DNA of 64,000 bases from positions 1-64,000 of the forward strand of contig CAYULA010000015.1 of the NCBI GenBank assembly GCA_964445525.1. The letters run 5' to 3'. The notes beneath the pieces were generated by a model. It made no database searches. It was not told the DNA's origin and was given only the letters and a program-made list of their open reading frames with translations. This DNA is from Penumbrarchaeum sp964445525. GTDB taxonomy: Archaea > Thermoplasmatota > Penumbrarchaeia > Penumbrarchaeales > Penumbrarchaeaceae. This document shows, one piece after another, positions 43,885-52,726 of this stretch (position 1 is the stretch's first letter; each line of letters opens with the position of its first letter). The translations under genes and the position numbers were made by a program.

Positions 43885-44184
43885 ATTATCTGAGTTGATA
43901 ACCACAAAAGGATCATGATTAATTTCATTATTAGCAATAATGTGATAAAAACAATATTTATAGACAAATAATACTGAAAAATAACTTTATAAAATCTAAA
44001 TTATTTATAAATAAACTTGTGTTGATTTAACCATGAATCCCGGGATTTGTTGTCTGATGTAGGTGAATGTACAATAGTATCCGATGTATGCTAGATTTCC
44101 TTGAGGACTCTGTAGGGATTCGGTTTCAAAGGGTTCAATGGCATCTTTTCATCGATATCCAATCGGATAATGAAACGTGACCCC

Positions 44185-44292
44185 TTTATAATCACCCGGT
44201 GGGAATATTATACTGTAAAGCAGGTGTGGAGAGTCCCCCGTTTCGGGGGATACTCTACAATTGTAAACAAACAGTGTGAGCTTTAGCGAGTG
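44185..44292 (+). repeat. Twin structured element, copy B (leader of the regulator operon)
   Basis: TTTATAA at 44185-44191, then GCAGGTGTGGAGAG at 44220-44233. A hairpin follows (AGAGT/ACTCT outer, CCCCCG/CGGGGG inner, 44230-44256), and AGCGAGTG at 44285-44292 sits directly before the ATG at 44300 of the first winged-helix gene. By promoter spacing the RNA would begin at or near GCAGG, so the shared motif would be the 5' end of the mRNA. Compare copy A. Confidence 0.55.
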
Positions 44293-44299
44293 GATCAAA

Positions 44300-44656
44300 A
44301 TGGACCCGAAATATCTATCGCAGCTGCTCGTGGACGAGTATGTGATGAAGATACTTACAGCATCTTTCAACAAACCCATGTCCACCCAGCAGCTGTCGCT
44401 TGAATTCGGAATACCTATAGCTGTATGCTACAGGAAGGTAAGGGAACTGTTGGCAGCGGATCTCCTGAAAAAGGACAAGAAGGTCCTGACCTCACGGGGT
44501 AAATGGGTTCAGTTGTACAGGTCCAAGCTCAAGGGGGCCTATGTATTCCTGGAAAGGAACGAACTCCGGGTGAGGCTTGAACTTGCCGATATCGACCAGC
44601 CCGAGATGGATGGAACTGTTGACGTTCTTCCCGGAAAAGGGGAGGTGCTGGCTTAA
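44300..44656 (+). CDS. Winged-helix regulator 1 of a coupled trio
   Basis: A 118-residue protein (ATG 44300; a GTG at 44276 is less likely). Its winged helix holds STQQLSLEFGIPIAVCYRKVRELLAADLL, then a wing with SRGKWVQLYRS. The motif IPIA(V/A)C and GKWVxxYRS recur in the next two genes, so the three are tandem duplicates. The C-terminus is a short beta segment (YVFLERNELRVRLEL). The stop overlaps the next ATG (TAATG). Its position next to archaellin genes makes a role as archaellum regulator (compare EarA-like proteins) possible but unproven. Confidence 0.85.
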   Translation: MDPKYLSQLLVDEYVMKILTASFNKPMSTQQLSLEFGIPIAVCYRKVRELLAADLLKKDKKVLTSRGKWVQLYRSKLKGAYVFLERNELRVRLELADIDQPEMDGTVDVLPGKGEVLA

Positions 44657-44967
44657 TGGCCGGATCGGGGAACGGGCAGATCTGGAAGGATCCCTGTTGC
44701 AGGAGGATCCTCAAACATTGCTTTTCGAGTTCCAGAACTGCCAATTTCCTTAGTATGAAACTGAACATTCCCATAGCCGTATGTCTGTCAAAATTGAGGC
44801 AGCTGGAGAAATGCGGATTGCTTGTTAAGGAGAAAAAGATCCGTACATCACAGGGAAAGTGGGTCCAGCTTTACAGATCATTGGTAATCGAGTCGGAAGA
44901 AGGGGAAATCAGGTCGAAATTGAAGGAATCCGGATCGTTGACGGATATGGAGGATGTGATATCTTGA
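44656..44967 (+). CDS. Winged-helix regulator 2 of the trio
   Basis: A 103-residue paralogue of its neighbours, with LNIPIAVCLSKLRQLEKCGLLVKEKK and SQGKWVQLYRS. The first helices differ: an SSSRTANFLSMK segment replaces the usual DEYxxKILTA start, which is shortened (WKDPCCRRILKHCF). The cysteines (CC, C, C, C) are unusual among the trio and could form a redox or metal site; this is speculation. Both ends overlap the neighbouring genes by one base, so all three are made from one mRNA with coupled translation. Confidence 0.82.
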   Translation: MAGSGNGQIWKDPCCRRILKHCFSSSRTANFLSMKLNIPIAVCLSKLRQLEKCGLLVKEKKIRTSQGKWVQLYRSLVIESEEGEIRSKLKESGSLTDMEDVIS

Positions 44968-45314
44968 TGGACCCTCAGAGGGCAAGCAAACTTCTGGCAG
45001 ACGAATATTCCGTTAAGATACTCACAGCGACCTACCGGAAAGCCAGGTCCGCAAGCTACCTCAGCTCCAGGTTCGACATACCGATCGCAGCATGCTACAG
45101 GAGAATAAAAGCTCTTGAGAAGGAAGGCTTCCTCAAGGCCGTTGAAAAGGAATTCACAAGATTTGGAAAGTGGGTCTGGACATACAGATCCAATCTGAAA
45201 TATGTCAATATCGTTCTCGAGAAGGGGCAGATGAGAATGTTCATGCAGCTAAACGATCCCAAAAATCCCGAACATCATGATACCTGGGAGATACTCGAGC
45301 AGGAAGAGGTGTGA
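44967..45314 (+). CDS. Winged-helix regulator 3 of the trio
   Basis: A 115-residue paralogue. The N-terminus MDPQRASKLLADEYSVKILTAT closely matches regulator 1 (MDPKYLSQLLVDEYVMKILTAS). FDIPIAACYRRIKALEKEGFL and FGKWVWTYRSNLKYVNIVLEKGQMRM complete the fold. The ATG at 44967 shares its A with the TGA of regulator 2; an open frame back to 44859 is ignored. A secreted CARDB protein starts 11 bases after its stop, so the four genes probably form one operon. Confidence 0.85.
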   Translation: MDPQRASKLLADEYSVKILTATYRKARSASYLSSRFDIPIAACYRRIKALEKEGFLKAVEKEFTRFGKWVWTYRSNLKYVNIVLEKGQMRMFMQLNDPKNPEHHDTWEILEQEEV

Positions 45315-45325
45315 GGAGGTGAAGG

Positions 45326-48300
45326 ATGGAAATATCTCCATTTATCGGAAAGTCAGTATCATTCCTCATGGTGATATTTCTTGCTTTTTCCGTACAACTT
45401 TTTGTCGGCCAGGGTAGTGGAACAGAAAATCCGGTCAGGTCCCCTCAACAGGATGAAGATGTCCGGACAAGGCAGTTGGTCTATTCAGGTTCCGGTCTGA
45501 GTGATCTGCAGATGTCCATGGATGGGAACGGAAGAATGGACATCGCATGGGTGGATTCGAGGGACGGGAATCCTGAGATATATTTTCTCAAATTCGAGGA
45601 GAACGGATGGAAGCTCCACGATGATATGAGATTGACAACATCCCAGACTGACTCGATCATGCCAAGCCTGTGTCCCACGATGGACCACACCACTACCCTG
45701 GTATGGGTGGAGGATCCGGGATATGGTAGTTCATCTATCAGGACCACCACTCTGAAATACGACGGCGGAGACATTCTTCTGGTGGCGGAGCCCAGAAGCA
45801 TTGCCCGTTCCATCAATCTATCTGGCCGCCCCGTATTGAAACCTTCTCCAAGCGGTCATGCCAACGTAATGTGGGCAGAGGGACTCGATGTGAATAAATC
45901 CATATTGAGGGTAGCTACGATCGATCCTCTATCGGATGATATCCCCGAAAACCGCACCGTGTTTTCGTCTCTTGGATTGCTTACATCATGGGATTTCGAA
46001 CCTTTATCGGAGGATGATTTCATTGCAAGCTGGAACGGGCAGTATATTCCGGATGGTTCCACCGATCCGAACTACGGTGTTTTTTTCACCAGGTTCAAAT
46101 CCGATGGGGAGGTTCTTGTTCAACCCTTGAGAAAATCCATCACAAGCTACCAAACAAGACCGGATATTGAATTTTCGAATGATCTGGTAACTCTTGTTTT
46201 TTCAACCAGGAGATATGCTTACATGGATGTCATGTTGACAACATTCACAATGGATGGAACTGACATAATGGATGATGTTCCCGTCTCTGATCTCTCAACC
46301 AGCAACAAGGACCCATCGCTTTTGATAGGACCAGATGGCCGTGCGTCACTTCTCTGGTTTCGCAATGATAATTCAAAATGGTCATTGGTTCACATGGACC
46401 TCGAACTGGATGATACAGTAGAAAACCCGGGTGAAATGAAAACAATGGCCACGGATGTATTGGATCTGGACCACCCCCCTGCCCAGATAATCACGGAAGG
46501 CGGGGACCTTCATACATCATATATTTCCTCTGAGGGTGAGGCGGGAATATATCTTGTCTCCAGAACCAGACCGGATCTCGAGTTAGGTGAAATCAGGGTC
46601 GTAGACGATCTCAATGCGATAACCGGAGAGAACATCACCATTGAGGCTGACCTGATCAATAATGGAAATTCGAACATTTCGGATATATGCTTGAGATTCG
46701 TATTGAAGATGGGAGATATTGTCGTTCATCAGGAAGATATCACCACAAGCTGTGATCCGGGTTCTATCAACAAGAGGAACATATCGATAATGCCGGAAAG
46801 CGAGGGAACCTATACCGCGGTTGTGGAAGTTGATCCGGAAGATGAACTGACCGAAAAGAACGAGACCAATAATAAAATGGAAACAAATTTCTTCGTGGGT
46901 GATCAGGAGGTTTCCATCTCCACATCATCTAAAGCAATATTGCCTGGTGAACTGGGATATATTAGTGTGACACTGATCAATACTGGTTCCGTAGATGTAC
47001 GATACCTTATTGAGGTCCAGGGTGACAATATCGATTGGTTCAGCGAAAAGGAGGGATTGATCGATGTTCGGTCGGGAGATACATCCACTCTCGATTTTGG
47101 CTTCTCTCCTTCTTCTGAGACCAGGGCAGGCAAGTATCTCATGGTTGTCAGGGGAACTTCCCTCAGAGAGAAGAAAGACCCGGTAATGGACACCCATCAG
47201 GTCGAGGTCCTTCCCTTCTACAATTCATCTGTTGATTTCGGCAATTACGAGAGGGAGATCGATCCGGGTACACAGCTTTCAATTCCAGTTACCATATACA
47301 ATCACGGTAACAGCTGGACCAAATTCAGGATCGAAGGGAACAATTCAATGTCGTTGGATATGAAATACGAGGGAGCTCCCCTTCCGCTGATCCTTCCAAC
47401 CGTTCAATCGGGAGGGAGCCTGAATATCAACATATTATTGGATATTCCGGAAGGTCTCCAACCCGGAAAAACTATCGAGGTATACATTTCCCTGAGGAAT
47501 CAGGAAGCTGGACAGACATATACGGCAAATTACAACATGACAATAATGGTGATGCCGGAGCCGGAGATAACCATGGAAGAGGAGGACCTCGACCTTGACG
47601 GTGATTGGTCGATAAAGACCGTTGAGGTTACCGTAAAAAACACCGGTAATGTCAGGGATATATTCAGGTACTCCGTGAAGGCGCAGACAGGTGAATGGGA
47701 TGCACTTGTGATGGAACCGTATTCCGGAGAGGCCTCCCTATCCCCCGGTGAGGAAATGAACGTTACATTGTCGATAATACCTCCCCCGATACCGATGATC
47801 GGCAGCAAGCTCTTCACCTTCAGCGCAACCCCGTCAATCAGGGAAAACATGCGGACGGACCACATTTTCCATATAAATGTCGGGGAGAAATACAACGTGT
47901 CCTTCACTCAGAACAAGCTTGAACTGGATACCGAACCCGGGATCAATCACAGATTGATGTTAACTTATACCAATACCGGAAACAAGGATGCCCAGTTTTC
48001 CCTGATGTTTTCGGGGCCCGGCTCGGAAGGTCTCTACGTGGAACCAATGACCGGAGGAAGGATCCTCTGGAACGAATCTGTACCTATACAGATTGCTTCG
48101 GGGGCCACAAACAGCTTCTGGGTGGAGGTTACCGTTCCGGACGAGATGAAGGATAACAAACTTGTTGTGAACGTCACATGTCTGGAAGACACTTCCGTCT
48201 CCGATGAACTTCTCATCGTTTTCCACATCCCCGAGGATACGCTGATGAAGAATCTCCTGATCGGAAGCATGGTGGCACTTGTGATTGCTACTGTTGGAAT

Positions 48301-48379
48301 AATCGTGGTGGTCTCCAAATTCCTGATGAAGCGCAGGACCAAGGCAAGCGTAGATCTGCTTGATGATGAGCTGGATTAA
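45326..48379 (+). CDS. Secreted, membrane-anchored propeller/CARDB surface protein
   Basis: A 1017-residue exported protein. Signal peptide at 1-30 (VSFLMVIFLAFSVQLFVG). An N-terminal propeller of about 400 residues has Asp-box/TolB-like repeats (MDIAWVDSRDGNPEIYF, TTLVWVEDPG, HANVMWAEG). CARDB-type Ig domains follow (PDLELGEIRVV...NNGNSNISD; WFSEKEGLIDVRSGD; VTVKNTGNVRD; LTYTNTGNKDA), and a C-terminal TM (IGSMVALVIATVGIIVVVSKFLM) with a short basic tail. GGAGGTGA lies before the ATG. It follows the three regulators closely. No catalytic motif is seen; it is likely an envelope or sheath protein. Confidence 0.82.
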   Translation: MEISPFIGKSVSFLMVIFLAFSVQLFVGQGSGTENPVRSPQQDEDVRTRQLVYSGSGLSDLQMSMDGNGRMDIAWVDSRDGNPEIYFLKFEENGWKLHDDMRLTTSQTDSIMPSLCPTMDHTTTLVWVEDPGYGSSSIRTTTLKYDGGDILLVAEPRSIARSINLSGRPVLKPSPSGHANVMWAEGLDVNKSILRVATIDPLSDDIPENRTVFSSLGLLTSWDFEPLSEDDFIASWNGQYIPDGSTDPNYGVFFTRFKSDGEVLVQPLRKSITSYQTRPDIEFSNDLVTLVFSTRRYAYMDVMLTTFTMDGTDIMDDVPVSDLSTSNKDPSLLIGPDGRASLLWFRNDNSKWSLVHMDLELDDTVENPGEMKTMATDVLDLDHPPAQIITEGGDLHTSYISSEGEAGIYLVSRTRPDLELGEIRVVDDLNAITGENITIEADLINNGNSNISDICLRFVLKMGDIVVHQEDITTSCDPGSINKRNISIMPESEGTYTAVVEVDPEDELTEKNETNNKMETNFFVGDQEVSISTSSKAILPGELGYISVTLINTGSVDVRYLIEVQGDNIDWFSEKEGLIDVRSGDTSTLDFGFSPSSETRAGKYLMVVRGTSLREKKDPVMDTHQVEVLPFYNSSVDFGNYEREIDPGTQLSIPVTIYNHGNSWTKFRIEGNNSMSLDMKYEGAPLPLILPTVQSGGSLNINILLDIPEGLQPGKTIEVYISLRNQEAGQTYTANYNMTIMVMPEPEITMEEEDLDLDGDWSIKTVEVTVKNTGNVRDIFRYSVKAQTGEWDALVMEPYSGEASLSPGEEMNVTLSIIPPPIPMIGSKLFTFSATPSIRENMRTDHIFHINVGEKYNVSFTQNKLELDTEPGINHRLMLTYTNTGNKDAQFSLMFSGPGSEGLYVEPMTGGRILWNESVPIQIASGATNSFWVEVTVPDEMKDNKLVVNVTCLEDTSVSDELLIVFHIPEDTLMKNLLIGSMVALVIATVGIIVVVSKFLMKRRTKASVDLLDDELD

Positions 48380-50208
48380 TTGTTACTGGAAAATATGGAT
48401 CTGATGGCCTGATATTTGAGATATTTTTGAACCCGGAAGAATCTGTCATCGTGTATTCTCATACCGAATCCGAGTATATGGGCCATTTCATGGCATATTT
48501 CATCAAGAAGCAGGACCCTCTGATCCTCCATTGGCCTGTCCTTCATGATCTCTATCATGGTGGAGGAGGTGTTCAGAAATATCCTTCTGTGAGCGGGGTC
48601 CGCCAGAGCTATGATCTCCTGATTTTCCATCTGGCAGAGCATTATGCCTATACCGTTTATCTCCAATCCGGTATCGTCACCTTTCAAATCAACCTCATAG
48701 ATACGATCCTTTTCCCTGTCAATGGTCAGGTTCTTCCTTTTGGCAGGAACGAACTCATGGGGAAGCTTTCGGTTGATTGCGGAGGCGGACAATCCCTCCT
48801 TTAGGGAATCCTCTTTGATATCAATTGTAATGTCCGATATTACAGAGAGTATCTCCAATGCATTTTCGAGAATGGGTCCGTAGCTCTCATCCACAATTGC
48901 AATCCCTTTTGAGGAGAGGACCTCGAGGGGGATCTCTTCCAACCTTCCCGCTTTCAGGGTTGCCTGGATCAGGGTTCTCTCCATGGTGCTTCTGGCAAGG
49001 ATCACGATGTATCCCAGATCCGCGGCCCTCTCGGATCTTTTTGAACCGCTTCCGTCCGGGGATATCTCCACATAGAGGTCCTGGCGGTCATCTTTCGAAA
49101 CCGATCCCATGGGTATCCAGCCTCTTCCCTGAACATGGACCGGTATGGACAGGGCGAGTCTCTTTCTCTTAAGGGAGGTCTTGAAATCGAGCTGGGAGGC
49201 GACCTTTATGATGTTCTCTCTGTATTTGAGAAAGAGGTTCCTGTTGTCCCTCATTCTGAGCAGGATGTCCAGGAGGTCCTCCCTGACTTCTTCGAGAATG
49301 CTCTTGTAGGAGCTGTCCTTCAGTACTTTTTCCCTGTCCGATGTCTCCTGAAAATGATCGGAATCGATGTAGCCTCCCAATCCGAACAGATCGATCTCGT
49401 CAAGTACGATTCCCCTGGTTGATATCGCCACCCTCCTTATCTCGTTGGTAAGGATGAGGGATGAGTCGAACCTCTCGCTCATAAGCCTTATGATATCCCC
49501 TTCCAGGATCCTGGGTTTGACTCTAGTTCCGTTTACCATTATATGAAAATCGGGGTTCAATCTCAGCAGAAGACCGGCCTTTTCCTGGATGAATTTCTTG
49601 ATGTTTTCAACATCGATATTTTCCAGTATCCCGTTGATCCTCCAGACGGTCCCGGTCTTTCCTCTCCTTTCTATCTTCTTTACAAGAGCTTCCATGGAAT
49701 GTCTGTCCATTCTGATGAGATGGGCCTCATTCTCGGTCTCTGTTATGATTTCGGCCTTTCGGCCCAGTTTCTGCCAGCTGAGCCTTCCTATCCCCTTGTT
49801 CCCGATTATTTTACGTTTCTTTTTGGGGGTCAATGATCCTCTCTCTTTGGAGGAGAAACCGATGGTGAGGAAATGCTTTTTAATTACCTCCGAAGACATC
49901 CCGGCTCCGTTGTCGGAGAATTCAATGGTATCCTTTTCAACATTGATGTCTATTTTCGAGACGGTGGCATCCACATCGAAAGGATTCTGTATCCCGAGTT
50001 CCCTGATGGATGAAAGGTGATCAGGGTATAGGTTCTCCGAGAGCTCTTTGAAAATATTCTTTTCATCATATCTGAACCTGGTTCTGACAACACCGTTCAT
50101 GATCTGACCTCTGGGTTTGTGATACATTGGAGGCTGGCCAGCTTCCGATATGTCCCCTGAAGCCATAGTTTTGAAAGTAGATAATCCTTGATAGAGGAAT
50201 ATGTACAA
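48376..50208 (-). CDS. GHKL ATPase with C-terminal HExxH metalloprotease-like domain
   Basis: A protein of up to 610 residues; ATG 50100 has the best ribosome site (AGAGGTC), giving 574. The N-terminal GHKL (Hsp90/MutL-type) fold has the N-box RELGIQNPFDVDA, G1 EFSDNGAGMSS and G2 IGNKGIGRLSWQKLGR. A transducer-like region and a long middle (VLKDSSYKSILEEVREDLLDILLRM) follow. The C-terminus contains LLDEICHEMAHILGFGMRIHDDRFF, an HExxH zinc-protease-like motif with a later His. I know no named family with this combination. It lies inside the archaellin region, convergent with the CARDB protein and divergent from an archaellin. Role unknown. Confidence 0.8.
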   Translation of the reverse strand: MYIFLYQGLSTFKTMASGDISEAGQPPMYHKPRGQIMNGVVRTRFRYDEKNIFKELSENLYPDHLSSIRELGIQNPFDVDATVSKIDINVEKDTIEFSDNGAGMSSEVIKKHFLTIGFSSKERGSLTPKKKRKIIGNKGIGRLSWQKLGRKAEIITETENEAHLIRMDRHSMEALVKKIERRGKTGTVWRINGILENIDVENIKKFIQEKAGLLLRLNPDFHIMVNGTRVKPRILEGDIIRLMSERFDSSLILTNEIRRVAISTRGIVLDEIDLFGLGGYIDSDHFQETSDREKVLKDSSYKSILEEVREDLLDILLRMRDNRNLFLKYRENIIKVASQLDFKTSLKRKRLALSIPVHVQGRGWIPMGSVSKDDRQDLYVEISPDGSGSKRSERAADLGYIVILARSTMERTLIQATLKAGRLEEIPLEVLSSKGIAIVDESYGPILENALEILSVISDITIDIKEDSLKEGLSASAINRKLPHEFVPAKRKNLTIDREKDRIYEVDLKGDDTGLEINGIGIMLCQMENQEIIALADPAHRRIFLNTSSTMIEIMKDRPMEDQRVLLLDEICHEMAHILGFGMRIHDDRFFRVQKYLKYQAIRSIFSSNN

Positions 50209-50266
50209 GATGGTAACAGATGCTAGTAATATTCCTAGATTATCTCGGAGGATACTGATAACTTTC

Positions 50267-50378
50267 CTTTTTATATAAACAGTATCTGCTTGTTAAATGA
50301 TAACTGGAAAGTAGGCTTCCCCTAATCGGAAATATTTCCGTTTCGGGGATTTGAGAACATTGAAAGGGATGTTGGCGG
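50267..50378 (+). promoter_or_regulatory. Promoter and hairpin leader of archaellin-like gene 1
   Basis: TTTTTATATAAAC at 50268-50280 is a strong TATA box. The leader folds around the palindrome CGGAAATATTTCCG (50327-50340) with outer CCCC (50319-50322) and GGGG (50345-50348). The ATG is at 50379. Confidence 0.55.
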
Positions 50379-51035
50379 ATGAAGAAGCTTTCGAGGTTGA
50401 AGGGACATCCGGACACCCGCGGTGAAGCGGGGATCTCCAAGATGATACTCTTCATCGCAATGACGCTAATCGTCACCGTCGTGGCCGGCGGTCTGATCCA
50501 GTATGGAACAGACCTTTCCGGTACCGCTTTCAACATGGGAAGGGATGTGAGAAAATATGCTTCCTCATCCTATGAGATAATCGGAGTTGTGATAGCAGAT
50601 GTGGAGTTGGACCAGGACGTGGACCAGGTGTACTTAACAATGAGATTGAAGAGTGGAAGCGAGCCCCTGAGTCTCGAATACTGTTCCATAACATTGACCT
50701 CCAATCTCAATCACAGAGCCGAATACGAGTATACCTCGGATCTCAACGGCGAGAGCGGATCCCTTTTCAACGTTGAAAGAGCAAGTGATTCCGATTCCGG
50801 TTCGGGTCAATCAGGTCTTATCACGGATCCCAACGGTGATTTTTCTCTTTCTTCCCCGGTTATCTCTGACGGAACTGTTGTCCAGGTACACTTGAACCTG
50901 GAGGCGGGATTTGGTACCGAAGCGGTCCAATCGGAAGTGGTAAGCGTTGAGATCCAGTCAGATACGGCAGCACCCTGTTACATCGATTTCGGAATACCAG
51001 AGGGAATACCATCCGTACTTCACCATATCAAGTGA
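50379..51035 (+). CDS. Archaellin-like protein 1 (divergent subfamily)
   Basis: Archaellin/type-IV-pilin-like protein of 218 residues. Class III signal with TRGEAGISK followed by the helix MILFIAMTLIVTVVAGGLI. It lacks the NQQAQETG segment of the main archaellins and instead shares ASSSYEIIGVVIADVELDQDVDQVYLTMRL, SGSGQSGLITDP and a C-terminal HHIK with the next two genes. The three form a separate subfamily. Each has its own promoter, not an operon. It is a possible minor filament subunit. Confidence 0.86.
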   Translation: MKKLSRLKGHPDTRGEAGISKMILFIAMTLIVTVVAGGLIQYGTDLSGTAFNMGRDVRKYASSSYEIIGVVIADVELDQDVDQVYLTMRLKSGSEPLSLEYCSITLTSNLNHRAEYEYTSDLNGESGSLFNVERASDSDSGSGQSGLITDPNGDFSLSSPVISDGTVVQVHLNLEAGFGTEAVQSEVVSVEIQSDTAAPCYIDFGIPEGIPSVLHHIK

Positions 51036-51225
51036 TACTACCCGATGATCAAACAGGAAAAGGCATTATTATCCCAGTAGATAATGAGAGAATAACCCAT
51101 TAAATAAGTTGTAGACAGATGTTTGTGGTGACAGAAAATGAATCGCCAACCTTTCCGGAAATTGAAAGGTGGTTTTGGGATGTTGCGCACCGAGAATCGG
51201 ACCAATGAAAACAGGAAGGATGGTC

Positions 51226-51876
51226 ATGAAACGCGCAGCGAACCTCCCGAGGATGAACAAAAAAGGCGAAAGCGGAATTAGCCCTATGCTAATTCTTATC
51301 ACTACATTGATTGTAACTGGAAGTGCTGGTGCATTGTTCATTACGGTCAACAGTGATCTCGTAAGTCAGGCATATAACACCAACCAGCAGGTTCAGAAAT
51401 ACGTTTCATCCAAATATCATATAATGGGCGTTATAATCGTGGATGTGGACCTCGATCAGGATATTGACCAACTTTATTTGACCACAAAACTTGGATCGGG
51501 ATCGAAACCCCTTACTTTGGAGAATACCGGAATTACTCTTTCCAATCCGGATTTCAGGGCCGAACTTGTCTACACCTCGGATCTTAATGGAGAAGATGCT
51601 TCACATTTCAACTGCGAGATCCCGGACACCACAGATGACGGATCGGGTCAGGCAGGGATTTTGACCGATCCGGCCGGAGATTTCAGCCTTGAAGATCCCA
51701 ATCTTCAAAAGGAAACCATTATTCAGATCCATATTGATCTGGAATCGGCAATAGGCACGGAGGCCCAACCTGGTCAGCAGGTCCATGTGAGGATCGTAAC
51801 TGACAGGTGTTCACCTGCTTATGTTGTATTCCAGGTTCCGGAAGTAATAGAGACAATTATCACCCACCTCAAGTGA
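51226..51876 (+). CDS. Archaellin-like protein 2 (divergent subfamily)
   Basis: Paralogue of the preceding gene, 216 residues from ATG 51226, chosen because AGGAAGG lies 8 bases upstream (ATG 51205 is an alternative). Class III signal NKKGESGIS then PMLILITTLIVTGSAGALFI. Shared subfamily features are IIVDVDLDQDIDQLYLTTKL, GSGQAGILTDPAGDFSLE and terminal THLK. A TATA-like TTAAATAAG at about 51100-51108 and a 7-bp leader hairpin (ACCTTTC/GAAAGGT, 51149-51170) lie upstream. A T9 terminator lies downstream. Confidence 0.85.
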   Translation: MKRAANLPRMNKKGESGISPMLILITTLIVTGSAGALFITVNSDLVSQAYNTNQQVQKYVSSKYHIMGVIIVDVDLDQDIDQLYLTTKLGSGSKPLTLENTGITLSNPDFRAELVYTSDLNGEDASHFNCEIPDTTDDGSGQAGILTDPAGDFSLEDPNLQKETIIQIHIDLESAIGTEAQPGQQVHVRIVTDRCSPAYVVFQVPEVIETIITHLK

Positions 51877-51914
51877 TGTTGAATAATGTGCATATTAATT
51901 TATATTTGAGACTG

Positions 51915-51943
51915 GTCCGGCAATGAAGCGGGACTTTTTTTTT
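51915..51943 (+). terminator. Hairpin and T9 terminator after archaellin-like gene 2
   Basis: Stem GTCCGGC/GCGGGAC with one mismatch (51915-51934), directly followed by nine Ts (51935-51943). Confidence 0.75.
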
Positions 51944-51993
51944 AAATCTTTCGTGATTATCAAAACCAGTAATCAGATAATGATTGGTCCCCG

Positions 51994-52076
51994 GTTTATA
52001 TATGTCTGAATCCCTTTTTCTTGATGCAGAAAGGTAGAATAACCTTGCTGACAAGAAAAAGGACGGCGATCATGAT
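51994..52076 (+). promoter_or_regulatory. Promoter of archaellin-like gene 3
   Basis: GTTTATATATG at about 51994-52004 is a clear TATA box, giving a leader of about 45-50 bases before the ATG at 52077. Confidence 0.5.
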
Positions 52077-52724
52077 ATGAGACCGATATTTCAAAGCAGA
52101 AGGAGGGAACTGGGAGCTTCCGCGATCGGTCCGATGCTGATTTTCATCGCCGTGGTCCTTGTTTCCACAGTTGCTGCAGGTTTGATCCTTTCAACCGGTT
52201 TTGATATTGCGAGTCAATCCAAACAAACTTCCGGCCAGGTCCAGAATTATGCCTCCTCGAAATTCGAGATAATCGGAATAATCCTGGTTGATGTCGAACT
52301 GGACCAGGATATTGAAGAGATGTACATCAATGTGAAGATTGCCCCGGGGAGTGAGTATCTCAATCTGGAGAAATCTTCCATAACAATATCCACGGATACG
52401 GGCATTTGCGAACTTGAATATACCTCCTCTCTAACCGGTGAGGATGCATCCCATTTCAACTGCGAGAAAGCCAGCCCGGATTCCGGTGGATCAAGTGAGT
52501 CCGGGGAAATATTCGATCCCAATGAGGAATTCTCTCTGGCATCTCCCATGATGGATGAAGAAGCCAAGGTCCAGCTGCATATAAACCTTGAATCAGCTTT
52601 GGGAGATGAAATCCAACCCAATACAATGCTCCATATTGAGATGTCCACGGGAAGTTCATCTCCCGCCTTCGTAAAGGTCACGATTCCTACGGCGATAGAA
52701 AGTCGGATGATGCATGTCAAGTAA
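52077..52724 (+). CDS. Archaellin-like protein 3 (divergent subfamily)
   Basis: Third member of the subfamily, 215 residues. The region before the helix is RRRELGASAIG, so the class III cleavage site would be ELG|AS; the helix is PMLIFIAVVLVSTVAAGLIL. It shares ASSKFEIIGIILVDVELDQDIEEMYINVK, ESGEIFDPNEEFSLASP and terminal MHVK with its two neighbours. It has its own promoter. It converges on the winged-helix gene at 52727, only 2 bases apart. Confidence 0.85.
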   Translation: MRPIFQSRRRELGASAIGPMLIFIAVVLVSTVAAGLILSTGFDIASQSKQTSGQVQNYASSKFEIIGIILVDVELDQDIEEMYINVKIAPGSEYLNLEKSSITISTDTGICELEYTSSLTGEDASHFNCEKASPDSGGSSESGEIFDPNEEFSLASPMMDEEAKVQLHINLESALGDEIQPNTMLHIEMSTGSSSPAFVKVTIPTAIESRMMHVK

Positions 52725-52726
52725 TT

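Noticed and set aside
51123..51210. Short ORF (29 codons) upstream of archaellin-like gene 2
   Set aside because: No recognisable sequence; it covers a leader hairpin and is more likely non-coding.
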